Positions 7,955 through 17,333 of a stretch of 46,704 nt of DNA are shown piece by piece; position 1 is the first letter of the stretch, and each line of letters begins with the position of its first letter. The notes beneath the pieces are model-generated. The model searched no databases, had not been told where the DNA came from, and was given only the letters and a program-made list of their open reading frames with translations. This DNA is from Acidimicrobiales bacterium AG-410-I20. GTDB lineage: Bacteria > Actinomycetota > Acidimicrobiia > Acidimicrobiales > MedAcidi-G1. The stretch spans positions 1 to 46,704 of the forward strand of contig QCKS01000009.1 in assembly GCA_003215175.1 (NCBI GenBank), in the 5' to 3' direction. Position numbers and translations under genes: made by a program.

Positions 7955-8854
7955 ATGAGAAAGTTGCAAAATATTCCCTCCGGGCGTCAATTAGGTTTAT
8001 TGATGGCCGGTACTGGGATGTTTTTAGTGTCCAGTGACTCGCTATTCATTCGAATTGCACAGCCTTCAAGCGGGTGGACAATCGCTTTTATGGCCGGAGT
8101 CTGGTCTATACCTGTGGTATTTGTTGCAGCTTGGAGAACCTATGGAAGTCAACTTTTTAGCGAAATAAAAAAGCACTTAAAAGTTCTTTGTTTTACTGGT
8201 TTACTTGCTTCTTTTAGTACAACCGCATTTACAGTCTCGGTAACTCTTACCTCGGTATCGAATGTGGTTGCGATTCTTGCTTCTGCACCAATTTTGGCAG
8301 CTTTCTTTGCTCGTCTTACAATCCGTGAATACACATCCCCGCGCACATGGCGATCAATTTTTATCACTGGTGTCGGTGTTCTAATAATTGTTGGCGGGTC
8401 TATGTCCGGTGGAGGTATCGGAGGAGATCTTTTAGCTCTTGCTGGAATAAGTGGCTATGCATTTAATTTAACGATTTGGCGTCGTTACCCTGATTTGCCG
8501 AGAATCCTTGTTGTGCTCGCTGCAGCAATTTTTATTGTCGTAGTAACTTCTATTCCTGCTTCCCCTTCAACAATAGATCGTGATGCATTTTTAGCGACTT
8601 TGGCGATGGGCGCATCTTTTGGACCTTTAGCGCGGTTTTTACTTGCGAGTTCTACTCGCTATGCGCCGGCCGCAGAAGTCAGTCTTTTTACACCAATTGA
8701 AACTGTTTGTGCCTCAATTTGGGCGTGGCTTTTTTTCAGCGAAGTACCTGCAAATGCCACAGTTATTGGGGCGATCGTAATTGTGAGTGCGGTTACTTAC
8801 GGTATTACTGGTCCAGCGTCAGAAGTGGCTCCAGAACTTGAACCACATCCTTAA
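7955..8854 (+). CDS. DMT-superfamily (EamA) transporter
   Basis: The 299-residue protein has ten predicted membrane helices in two five-helix EamA repeats, typical of drug/metabolite transporters that export amino acids, metabolites or toxic compounds. The first half ends near residue 150 after GVGVLIIVGG, and the second has the characteristic TPIETVCASIWAWLFFSE segment. The substrate is unknown. It diverges from the sulfatase-fold gene, with 110 bases between the starts, and converges on the small unknown gene that ends one base after it. Confidence 0.88.
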   Translation: MRKLQNIPSGRQLGLLMAGTGMFLVSSDSLFIRIAQPSSGWTIAFMAGVWSIPVVFVAAWRTYGSQLFSEIKKHLKVLCFTGLLASFSTTAFTVSVTLTSVSNVVAILASAPILAAFFARLTIREYTSPRTWRSIFITGVGVLIIVGGSMSGGGIGGDLLALAGISGYAFNLTIWRRYPDLPRILVVLAAAIFIVVVTSIPASPSTIDRDAFLATLAMGASFGPLARFLLASSTRYAPAAEVSLFTPIETVCASIWAWLFFSEVPANATVIGAIVIVSAVTYGITGPASEVAPELEPHP

Positions 8855-8855
8855 A

Positions 8856-9158
8856 TTAAACGGTGCCTCGTGCAAAATGGTGAGCGATTGCATCCCGTGC
8901 CGAAGAATTTGGTGCCGTTTCTATTAACCGGGCTATTGATTCTCTTCGCCCTAACACTGATAATAAATCAACTGCCAAAGTATCCGTAAGGCATAAGAGA
9001 TCTAGTCGTGAGCCTTCAGTAAGTGGATCGACGATTAGTCCATCTATTGTTTGGCCTGATTGAAGTTCTGCTCGTAATAGTTTTAATGCTGCTGCTTCTA
9101 ATTCATCAAGAGCATCTAATGCTTGCAATATATGAGTTGCTTGGTCATCACTGAGCAC
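8856..9158 (-). CDS. Conserved-looking small protein of unknown function
   Basis: I do not recognise this protein. The preferred start is GTG at 9158, giving 100 residues; the longer open frame to 9302 would run into the divergent MazG-like gene. The sequence is mostly helical and acidic, with a long N-terminal helix rich in Leu, Ala and Glu (ALDALDELEAAALKLLRAEL), then a Leu-rich segment (LDLLCLTDTLAVDLLSVL) and a charged C-terminus. There is no signal peptide or membrane segment. A 68-base divergent gap separates it from the MazG-like gene, so the two may share control. Confidence 0.55.
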   Translation of the reverse strand: MLSDDQATHILQALDALDELEAAALKLLRAELQSGQTIDGLIVDPLTEGSRLDLLCLTDTLAVDLLSVLGRRESIARLIETAPNSSARDAIAHHFARGTV

Positions 9159-9226
9159 GTTTCTATTTTGCTCTATTGGCCTATTGTGATCGGGGATACT
9201 TACCCTATTTACAGTACGGTGACTGT

Positions 9227-11773
<2,547 letters not shown>

Positions 11774-11828
11774 ACCTACAGGATAACTGAGAGCAACCTA
11801 TTGAGAGGTATGAGTTTTACCAAACTGG

Positions 11829-11845
11829 CTAACAAGATTTGTTAG
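11829..11845. promoter_or_regulatory. Inverted repeat in front of the cyclophilin start
   Basis: CTAACAA and TTGTTAG form perfect seven-base arms around GAT, ending 11 bases before the preferred ATG at 11857. The right arm overlaps the only purine-rich ribosome-binding candidate (TTAGGG). The element could act as an operator or as an RNA hairpin that hides the ribosome-binding site. Confidence 0.4.
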
Positions 11846-11856
11846 GGTTCTTGGTC

Positions 11857-12660
11857 ATGGTTAAAAAAGCGAAGTCTTCATCAAAAAGTACCGGTACAAA
11901 CCGGTACTCATCTCCAATGATCATTACTGGAGTTGTATTAGTAGTTGTAATGATCGGTGGGCTAATTGCCGCTATTTTCGCTTACAGTAACCGTGGTGAT
12001 AACACATCAACTGAAGTCATCATTGAAGAAGTAACTGACTGCCCTGTAGAAGATGGGACACAAGAGAGAAAATTAAACTTTGAAAAACGCCCTGTTTGGT
12101 GTTTGAAAAACGGTCATACCTACACCGCAATATTTAATACATCAGAAGGTGAAATAAAGGTTTCGTTGGATACGGATCGAGCACCTGAAACAGTAAACAA
12201 TTTTATTGTTTTGAGCAGGTTTAAATATTATGACGACACTTTGCTTTTTAGATTCGACCCTTCGCTTGCCATTATTCAGGGTGGATCTCCTCACACTAAT
12301 GATTGGAGTGATCCTGGCCCTGGCTACACCATCCCAGATGAAGGCGGTCTCTTTTCAACAAGCGGAGGATCTACCTTCGGGCCATTTACTTATGAAGCAG
12401 GCCAACTAGTAATGGCTCGCAGTTCTGGCCCGAACTCTTCTGGCGCCCAATTTTTCTTCACAACTGGAGACGAAGTTGCTGTTCTGAACGGTCAAGGCAG
12501 CTACATCGTTTTTGGAGAAACAGATGAAGAAGGTTTAACTGTTCTTCAGTCAATGATGGATCTTTACGAAGTAGACGAAACTTCTCCTTATGGAGGCGGG
12601 CCAATCAGAGACGTTGTTGTGAATTCAGTTGAGATACTTGCTGATCCAGTAACCAATTAG
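11857..12660 (+). CDS. Membrane-anchored cyclophilin-type peptidyl-prolyl isomerase
   Basis: From ATG 11857 the protein has 267 residues: a basic N-terminus, one membrane helix (about 21-46) and an extracytoplasmic cyclophilin domain (about 95-262). Conserved pieces include AFFN-like ALIF/IFNTSEGEI at the domain start, APETVNNFI, the QGG motif and SSGAQFFF. The family active-site Arg equivalent in FRFDP is recognisable. It should catalyse proline isomerisation on exported proteins. An in-frame TTG at 11851 and an ATG at 11839 would add two and six residues. It runs divergently from lysC and codirectionally with aat, 13 bases downstream. Confidence 0.88.
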   Translation: MVKKAKSSSKSTGTNRYSSPMIITGVVLVVVMIGGLIAAIFAYSNRGDNTSTEVIIEEVTDCPVEDGTQERKLNFEKRPVWCLKNGHTYTAIFNTSEGEIKVSLDTDRAPETVNNFIVLSRFKYYDDTLLFRFDPSLAIIQGGSPHTNDWSDPGPGYTIPDEGGLFSTSGGSTFGPFTYEAGQLVMARSSGPNSSGAQFFFTTGDEVAVLNGQGSYIVFGETDEEGLTVLQSMMDLYEVDETSPYGGGPIRDVVVNSVEILADPVTN

Positions 12661-12673
12661 TCAGATTTAGGCA

Positions 12674-13339
12674 ATGACTACAGAACCTCAGGAGAGCGTT
12701 TGGTTATTTCCACCAGCATCAAGTGCAGATGAAAACGGACTGGTAGCAGTAGGTGCAGATATAACACCAAGTACTTTGTTAGCGGCTTATCGAAACGGTT
12801 TATTCCCGATGCCTTTGGAAGAAGAAGGAATTATTGGGTGGTGGTCGCCAGACCCTCGCGGTGTGTTGCGTATCGATGATTTATACATAAGTAAATCACT
12901 TGAAAAATCCTTAAAAAATTTTGAAATTAGAGTTGATACTGCTTTTGAGGAAGTAATTGTTTCGTGTGCTAATCCAAGCCGTTCTAAAGGATGGATTGAT
13001 AGCCAAATCATTTCTGCCTACATTGATTTGCATAATCTTGGTTGGGCTCATTCAATTGAAGCTTGGGATGAAGATGGCTTGGCCGGCGGACTTTATGGGG
13101 TAAGTGTCGGTGGATTATTTGCTGGTGAATCAATGTTTCATCGGAAAAGCAATGCGTCAAAAGTTGCGTTAGTTGGTTTAGTAAATCTAATGGATGATGG
13201 CGGTTCACGATTAATTGATGTTCAGTGGTTAACTGATCATCTTCAAACATTGGGGTGTTCTGAAATAGAACGTGAAACGTATTTGGAAGAAATAAAGAAG
13301 TTAACTGTTGAGATAAGCCCTAATTGGGATGCTGAATAG
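12674..13339 (+). CDS. aat: Leucyl/phenylalanyl-tRNA-protein transferase
   Basis: The 221-residue protein fits the single-domain Aat family. This enzyme attaches Leu or Phe from aminoacyl-tRNA to N-terminal Arg or Lys, marking proteins for ClpS/ClpAP degradation in the bacterial N-end rule. Signature blocks are GLVAVGADITPSTLLAAYRNG, FPMP, WWSPDPRGVL and GGLYGVSVGGLFAGESMF followed by SNASKVAL. It follows the cyclophilin gene by 13 bases. The last 20 bases overlap the end of the convergent epsilon-like gene. Confidence 0.95.
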   Translation: MTTEPQESVWLFPPASSADENGLVAVGADITPSTLLAAYRNGLFPMPLEEEGIIGWWSPDPRGVLRIDDLYISKSLEKSLKNFEIRVDTAFEEVIVSCANPSRSKGWIDSQIISAYIDLHNLGWAHSIEAWDEDGLAGGLYGVSVGGLFAGESMFHRKSNASKVALVGLVNLMDDGGSRLIDVQWLTDHLQTLGCSEIERETYLEEIKKLTVEISPNWDAE

Positions 13340-13529
13340 TATGAGACGAACCAAAATATCTTGGTTGATCTGCCCACCAACGACCTGAAAATCTCCAAAC
13401 TGTTGATTGAATTGCAGTTGTAGTGGCTACTGGTTCAGGCCAAAGCTCTTGGTAAGCCAAGATAATTGCTTCAATTTCATCTGAAGTAGCTCCCGATGCT
13501 TCAATTTGAATAGGTCGATCGAGTGCCAT
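13320..13529 (-). CDS. Acyl-CoA carboxylase epsilon-subunit-like protein
   Basis: This 69-residue protein lies one base after the carboxyltransferase beta-subunit gene on the same strand. It fits the small actinobacterial acyl-CoA carboxylase epsilon subunits: an N-terminal ATSDEIEAIILAY helix, a Pro/Thr-rich middle, and an end of the form VWRFSGRWWADQPRY that recalls the Trp/Arg tail of those subunits. Epsilon subunits stabilise or activate the alpha-beta complex. The match rests on position and general pattern, because the family is short and divergent. The gene end overlaps aat by 20 bases, which supports a compact, real gene. Confidence 0.65.
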   Translation of the reverse strand: MALDRPIQIEASGATSDEIEAIILAYQELWPEPVATTTAIQSTVWRFSGRWWADQPRYFGSSHTIQHPN

Positions 13530-13530
13530 A

Positions 13531-15087
13531 TTAAAGTGGAACGTTTCCGTGTTTACGTTGGGGAATATCAGATCTTTTTGTGGAAAGAACTTCTAACCCA
13601 GAAATTAAACGAGATCTAGTTTCGGCAGGGTCAATTACTTCATCGATGAAGCCTCTTTCTGCTGCAACGTAAGGACTCGCAAATTTTTCGGTGTATTCAT
13701 CAACAAGTTCAACACGACGCGCTTCAGGATCAGATGCCGCTTCAATTTCTCTTCTATAAACGATTTCGACCGCTCCTTGAGGGCCCATAACTGCGAGTTC
13801 TGCTGACGGCCAAGCTAGCGATAAGTCTGATCCAACAGATTTTGAATCCATAACGACATACGCTCCTCCGTAAGCTTTTCGAGTTATGACTTGAATGCGA
13901 GGAACTGTCGCTTCGCAATAGGCATACAGAAGTTTGGCGCCGTGACGAATTATCCCTCCGTATTCCTGATCAACACCAGGGAGAAAACCTGGGACATCAA
14001 CAAAAGTGATTAAAGGAATATTAAATGCATCGCATGTACGTACAAAGCGTGAAGCCTTTTCTGCAGCTTGAATATCTAAAACTCCTGCTAAAACCATTGG
14101 TTGATTTCCGACAATTCCAACACTGCGACCATTTAAGCGACCAAACCCACAAACGATATTTTGAGCCCACGAAGAGTGATATTCGAAGAAGTCGTTGTCA
14201 TCTAGTACTTCTGTAATTACTTTTTTCATGTCGTAAGGCATATTCGGACTATCAGGCATTAGATCGTTTAGCTCGGGGCATGAACGTTCTGGCTGATCTT
14301 CACTTGTTACTAAGGGTGTTACTTCTAAATTGTTGGATGGAAGATAAGAAAGAAGTATTTTGACTTCATCAAGTACTTCTTCTTCTGTTTCTCCTACAAA
14401 AGTTGATACTCCTGATTTTGTTGAGTGGCTTGATGCCCCACCAAGTTCTTCAAGTGTTATTTCTTCTCCAGTAACTGTTTTCACTACGTCAGGTCCAGTA
14501 ATGAACATGTGTGATTTTTCTCTCACCATAAATATGAAGTCCGTCATTGCTGGGCTATAAACCGCTCCGCCTGCACATGGGCCGAGAATCACACTGATTT
14601 GTGGAATAACTCCTGAGGATTGAACATTCCGCCAGAAAATACCTCCATACCCATCAAGACTGACTACTCCTTCTTGAATGCGGGCACCTGCACCATCATT
14701 TAAACCAATCATTGGTGCACCAACTGATTGAGCAAGATCCATGACTTTATGAAGTTTTTGAGCAAACACTTCTCCGAGCGCTCCACCAAATACAGTGAAA
14801 TCTTGAGAGAATACAAAGACTTTTCTTCCATCTATTGTTCCCCACCCGGTAATGACACCATCGGTGTAGGGTCTTTCTTCTAATCCACTGTCGTGAGCTC
14901 TGTGTCGTACGAGCATGTCTATTTCATTGAACGAGCCTGGGTCAAGAAGATATTCAATGCGTTCACGTGCCAGCATTTTTCCTTTATCGTGCTGTCGTTG
15001 GACAGCCCTCTCAGAGCCGGCATTAAGAGCTTCTTCTTTCCGGCGACGTAAATCGTCAAGACGTTCGTTCATTGAATATTGACTCAT
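13531..15087 (-). CDS. Acyl-CoA (propionyl-CoA) carboxylase beta subunit
   Basis: The 518-residue protein is a biotin-dependent carboxyltransferase beta subunit of the PccB/AccD type. It transfers carboxyl from biotin to acetyl-, propionyl- or longer acyl-CoA. The N-lobe shows the oxyanion segment GAGARIQEGV, and the C-lobe has GAKLLYAYCEATVPRIQVITRKAYGGAY. Asp in that lobe's MDSKSVGSD block matches the substrate-selecting position of propionyl-CoA enzymes, but I cannot be certain by eye. Neighbouring methylmalonyl-CoA epimerase favours a propionyl-CoA role. The biotin-carrying alpha subunit is not in the window. Confidence 0.92.
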   Translation of the reverse strand: MSQYSMNERLDDLRRRKEEALNAGSERAVQRQHDKGKMLARERIEYLLDPGSFNEIDMLVRHRAHDSGLEERPYTDGVITGWGTIDGRKVFVFSQDFTVFGGALGEVFAQKLHKVMDLAQSVGAPMIGLNDGAGARIQEGVVSLDGYGGIFWRNVQSSGVIPQISVILGPCAGGAVYSPAMTDFIFMVREKSHMFITGPDVVKTVTGEEITLEELGGASSHSTKSGVSTFVGETEEEVLDEVKILLSYLPSNNLEVTPLVTSEDQPERSCPELNDLMPDSPNMPYDMKKVITEVLDDNDFFEYHSSWAQNIVCGFGRLNGRSVGIVGNQPMVLAGVLDIQAAEKASRFVRTCDAFNIPLITFVDVPGFLPGVDQEYGGIIRHGAKLLYAYCEATVPRIQVITRKAYGGAYVVMDSKSVGSDLSLAWPSAELAVMGPQGAVEIVYRREIEAASDPEARRVELVDEYTEKFASPYVAAERGFIDEVIDPAETRSRLISGLEVLSTKRSDIPQRKHGNVPL

Positions 15088-15141
15088 TTGATTCTTAGGG
15101 TACCGAAAGAAAGTTCTTAGATTGCAGTATTTGCTATTTGA

Positions 15142-16023
15142 TTAGCTTCTCGAAGCAGCTAAAGAATCTGCTCGATCAGAAATTCTTTGTGCATCAAGAT
15201 GTTCGCAAACATCAGAAAAATGCTTTTTTGGCCCAGTCCAAAGCAGTTCATCAACATTTTCCATTACAGGAGCATTTAGATCTAAAGTCGCTAATTGTCG
15301 ATATAAAAGTGCGTCTTCAAATTGATCAGAAAATGTAGTAGAGAGCTTATGTGCTCCACGTAGGGATATTTGCCACTCCTCGTGATTCTTTGGAATATTT
15401 TCTAAATGTTTGTAATGAGCAAGAATTGTGGAAGAAGATTTCGCTCCCCACCCTGAAAGACCTGGAATACCGTCGGCAGTGTCGCCTACTAACGCAAGAT
15501 AATCGGGAATTGATTCTGGAAGTATTCCAAATTTGTCTCTGACAGCTTGTTCGTCGTAAATGAATTCTTTTCTTCGATCAAATTGGACTATCCCATTTTT
15601 GTCGTTTACAACCTGTGCAAGATCTTTATCTGGTGTACATATTAAAACTTGAGTAACTCTTGAGTCTGATGCTGCTTTTACTGCTGCTGCTCCCATCGCA
15701 TCATCTGCTTCATATCTTTCCATACTAAAAACAGCGAATCCTGCGGCATCTAACGCAGCTTCTAGAAGTGGAAACTGAGAAAAAAGTTCAGGAGGTGTTC
15801 CTTCTCCTGTTTTATATCCATCAAACATTTCGTTTCTGAAAGACTCAACAACGCGATCAGTAGCAATTCCAATATGGGTTGCATTCTGCTCCAACAAACT
15901 CATCATTGAAGTAAGTACTCCTCGAACAGCGGCTACCTCAATGCCTTCGTTAGTAATATGTGAAGGCACCGCAAAGTGATGGCGGAATAGTTCATATGTG
16001 CCGTCAACCAAGTGAACTTCCAT
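15142..16023 (-). CDS. Stand-alone 5'-3' exonuclease (Pol I N-terminal/FEN type)
   Basis: The 293-residue protein has the PIN-like nuclease core and helix-3-turn-helix of bacterial 5' nucleases, without a polymerase domain. Visible metal-site motifs are YEADDAMG, TPDKDLAQVV and ALVGDTADGIPG followed by GWGAKSSSTIL. These proteins remove RNA primers or 5' flaps. The usual YKANR region of the arch is changed to YKTGEGTPPEL, so flap binding may differ. It lies five bases after mce and 54 bases before the carboxylase beta gene, an odd setting for a DNA repair enzyme in a metabolic operon. Whether the genome also has a full-length polA is unknown. Confidence 0.88.
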   Translation of the reverse strand: MEVHLVDGTYELFRHHFAVPSHITNEGIEVAAVRGVLTSMMSLLEQNATHIGIATDRVVESFRNEMFDGYKTGEGTPPELFSQFPLLEAALDAAGFAVFSMERYEADDAMGAAAVKAASDSRVTQVLICTPDKDLAQVVNDKNGIVQFDRRKEFIYDEQAVRDKFGILPESIPDYLALVGDTADGIPGLSGWGAKSSSTILAHYKHLENIPKNHEEWQISLRGAHKLSTTFSDQFEDALLYRQLATLDLNAPVMENVDELLWTGPKKHFSDVCEHLDAQRISDRADSLAASRS

Positions 16024-16028
16024 AAGAG

Positions 16029-16439
16029 CTATTGGTTCGGGTCCTCAACGAGTTCAATGAGGGTACCTAACGCGCCTTTTGGGTGTATAAAAGCAACGGT
16101 TGTTCCTCTGGATCCTGGACGGGGGGTCTCATCAATCGCTTTGCTCCCTGCAGCTACCACTGCTTCTATTGCTGTGGCACAATCTTTAACTCGATAACCA
16201 ATATGGTGTATTCCTTCTCCGTTGCGTTCAAGAAAGATTGAGATGGGTGAGTCAGGTCGAGTACCGGTTGTGAGTTGGATATATGACTCTCCTATGGGAA
16301 TTAAAGCTTCTTCTACGCCGTCTCTTTCGACTATTTCTCGGTGAGCTACTTGAGAGCCAAAAGCGCGTTGGTAGTAATCAATTGCAGCGTCTAAGTCATG
16401 CACTGCGATTGCTACGTGGTCAATTTGATCCAAGTCCAT
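16029..16439 (-). CDS. mce: Methylmalonyl-CoA epimerase
   Basis: The 136-residue protein is a vicinal-oxygen-chelate fold epimerase that interconverts (S)- and (R)-methylmalonyl-CoA between propionyl-CoA carboxylase and the B12-dependent mutase. Metal ligands are recognisable: His8 in DHVAIAV, a Gln in SYIQLT, His in GIHHIGYRV and Glu in LIELVE. The start has AAAGGGG as ribosome-binding site. It is first in an apparent operon with the exonuclease and the carboxylase subunits. Upstream in the 284-base gap are two inverted repeats that may affect its expression. Confidence 0.93.
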   Translation of the reverse strand: MDLDQIDHVAIAVHDLDAAIDYYQRAFGSQVAHREIVERDGVEEALIPIGESYIQLTTGTRPDSPISIFLERNGEGIHHIGYRVKDCATAIEAVVAAGSKAIDETPRPGSRGTTVAFIHPKGALGTLIELVEDPNQ

Positions 16440-16468
16440 CTTTACCCCTTTGTTCCTTACTTTTATTT

Positions 16469-16487
16469 TGCTTCGGTTAACGAAGCA
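16469..16487. promoter_or_regulatory. Hairpin in the mce leader
   Basis: TGCTTCG and CGAAGCA pair perfectly around a five-base loop, 30-48 bases upstream of the mce start. It would be a stable hairpin in the mce 5' untranslated region if transcription starts further upstream near the TATAAA-like box at about 16490. Confidence 0.4.
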
Positions 16488-16508
16488 CTTTTATACTTTC
16501 TCTCATTG

Positions 16509-16525
16509 TTGCCACAGTGTGGCAA
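16509..16525. promoter_or_regulatory. 17-base near-perfect palindrome upstream of mce
   Basis: TTGCCACA and TGTGGCAA are perfect eight-base arms around a single G. The length and symmetry are typical of a dimeric repressor operator. It lies about 70 bases upstream of the mce ATG, in a gap that also holds a candidate small RNA on the other strand. No regulator gene is adjacent, so the ligand is unknown. Confidence 0.45.
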
Positions 16526-16600
16526 ATTTTTCCATTTTCTTGTCTGAAATCCATCATTTTTCAAGAGTTTTGATGTTTTTTCGTCTTCAATTTGACTTAC

Positions 16601-16629
16601 TTGTTACTTTCTTGTCAAAGTTGTAACAT
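16601..16629 (+). promoter_or_regulatory. Candidate promoter for the small RNA
   Basis: TTGTTA (16601-16606) and TAACAT (16624-16629) are separated by 17 bases, the ideal spacing, and each matches four of six consensus positions. An imperfect inverted repeat (TGTTAC at 16602 with GTAACA at 16623) overlaps both boxes and could be an operator. Confidence 0.35.
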
Positions 16630-16635
16630 AATCGC

Positions 16636-16720
16636 AACACGTTGGGGCCCCTCCACCCAACTCAGAAAACGTCTTCGAGACTGGCCAGCAACAGTCAAGA
16701 AGACGTTTTCTATTTTTCTT
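16636..16720 (+). ncRNA. Candidate small RNA with a C-rich loop and an intrinsic terminator
   Basis: No open frame explains this segment, yet it folds strongly on the plus strand. Hairpin A (16641-16661) has the stem GTTGGG/CCCAAC around loop GCCCCTCCA. Hairpin B (16665-16710) has 12 perfect pairs, a two-base internal loop and five more pairs, then a U-rich tail TATTTTTCTT. Terminators of this quality normally end a transcript, but the nearest upstream plus-strand gene is aat, over 3 kb away. A roughly 80-nucleotide RNA starting near 16636 is the simplest explanation. The CCCCUCC loop can pair with ribosome-binding sites, recalling C-rich-loop sRNAs such as actinobacterial 6C, though only one such loop is present. 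Alternatively hairpin B is just the recR 3' end. Confidence 0.45.
16665..16720 (+). terminator. Strong intrinsic terminator
   Basis: Arms 16665-16676 and 16699-16710 are perfect 12-base complements. The inner arms GACTG and CAGTC add five pairs, and a T-rich run follows on the plus strand only. It ends the candidate small RNA. As a stem without a U-run it would also lie just past the recR stop codon on the minus strand. Confidence 0.7.
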
Positions 16721-16723
16721 CTA

Positions 16724-17326
16724 TCAGTTTTCCTCCAAAATGTGACGTTTTTCTAATGCCTGACCAAGGGTGAGTTCATCAGCGTATTCAAGGTCTCCTC
16801 CGACGGGAAGACCGGTCGCTACTTTACTCACTGTTACTCCTAGTGGACCCAATAGTCGAGCTAAATACATCGCCGTTGCTTCTCCCTCAATATTTGGATT
16901 TGTAGCAAGAATCACTTCAGTGATCTGCTCGCTATCAATTCGGGCAAGAAGTTGTGAAATATTTAGTTGATCTGGGCCTATTCCTTCTATTGGGCTTATT
17001 GCTCCGCCTAAGACGTGATACCGGCCACGAAACTCCCCTGTTCGCTCCACCGCCACAATGTCTCGAGCTTCTTCAACGACACAAAGTAACCCTGTTTCCC
17101 GCCGGGAGTCTTCACAGATTCCACAAGTTTCTGCCTCAGAGATATTGAAGCATTGTAAACAAAATTGGATACGTGACTTCATTTCAGAAATGGCATTAAC
17201 GAAACGTTCAACATCTTCAGCTGGTAATTTCATTAAGTGGAATGCCAGCCGTTGAGCTGACTTCGGCCCTATACCTGGTAAGCGACCTAGTTCATCAATC
17301 GCATCTTGAACAGCATCGGCATACAT
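16724..17326 (-). CDS. recR: Recombination mediator protein RecR
   Basis: The 200-residue protein has the full RecR layout. It comprises an N-terminal helix-hairpin-helix ([20 protein letters not shown]), a C4 zinc finger (CLQC at the first pair, CGIC at the second), a Toprim domain beginning LLCVVEE, and a C-terminal [22 protein letters not shown] block. RecR works with RecO/RecF to load RecA on gapped single-stranded DNA. It follows dnaX by seven bases, the usual bacterial dnaX-recR arrangement, so the two are cotranscribed. The nucleoid protein gene ybaB, often between them, is absent here. Confidence 0.97.
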   Translation of the reverse strand: MYADAVQDAIDELGRLPGIGPKSAQRLAFHLMKLPAEDVERFVNAISEMKSRIQFCLQCFNISEAETCGICEDSRRETGLLCVVEEARDIVAVERTGEFRGRYHVLGGAISPIEGIGPDQLNISQLLARIDSEQITEVILATNPNIEGEATAMYLARLLGPLGVTVSKVATGLPVGGDLEYADELTLGQALEKRHILEEN

Positions 17327-17333
17327 GGTTATT

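Noticed and set aside
11774-11838. Lysine riboswitch upstream of lysC
   Set aside because: The gap is far shorter than a lysine riboswitch and no conserved core is seen.
16636-16720. Direct assignment as 6C RNA
   Set aside because: 6C has two C-rich loops; only one is present here, so it was left as an unclassified candidate.
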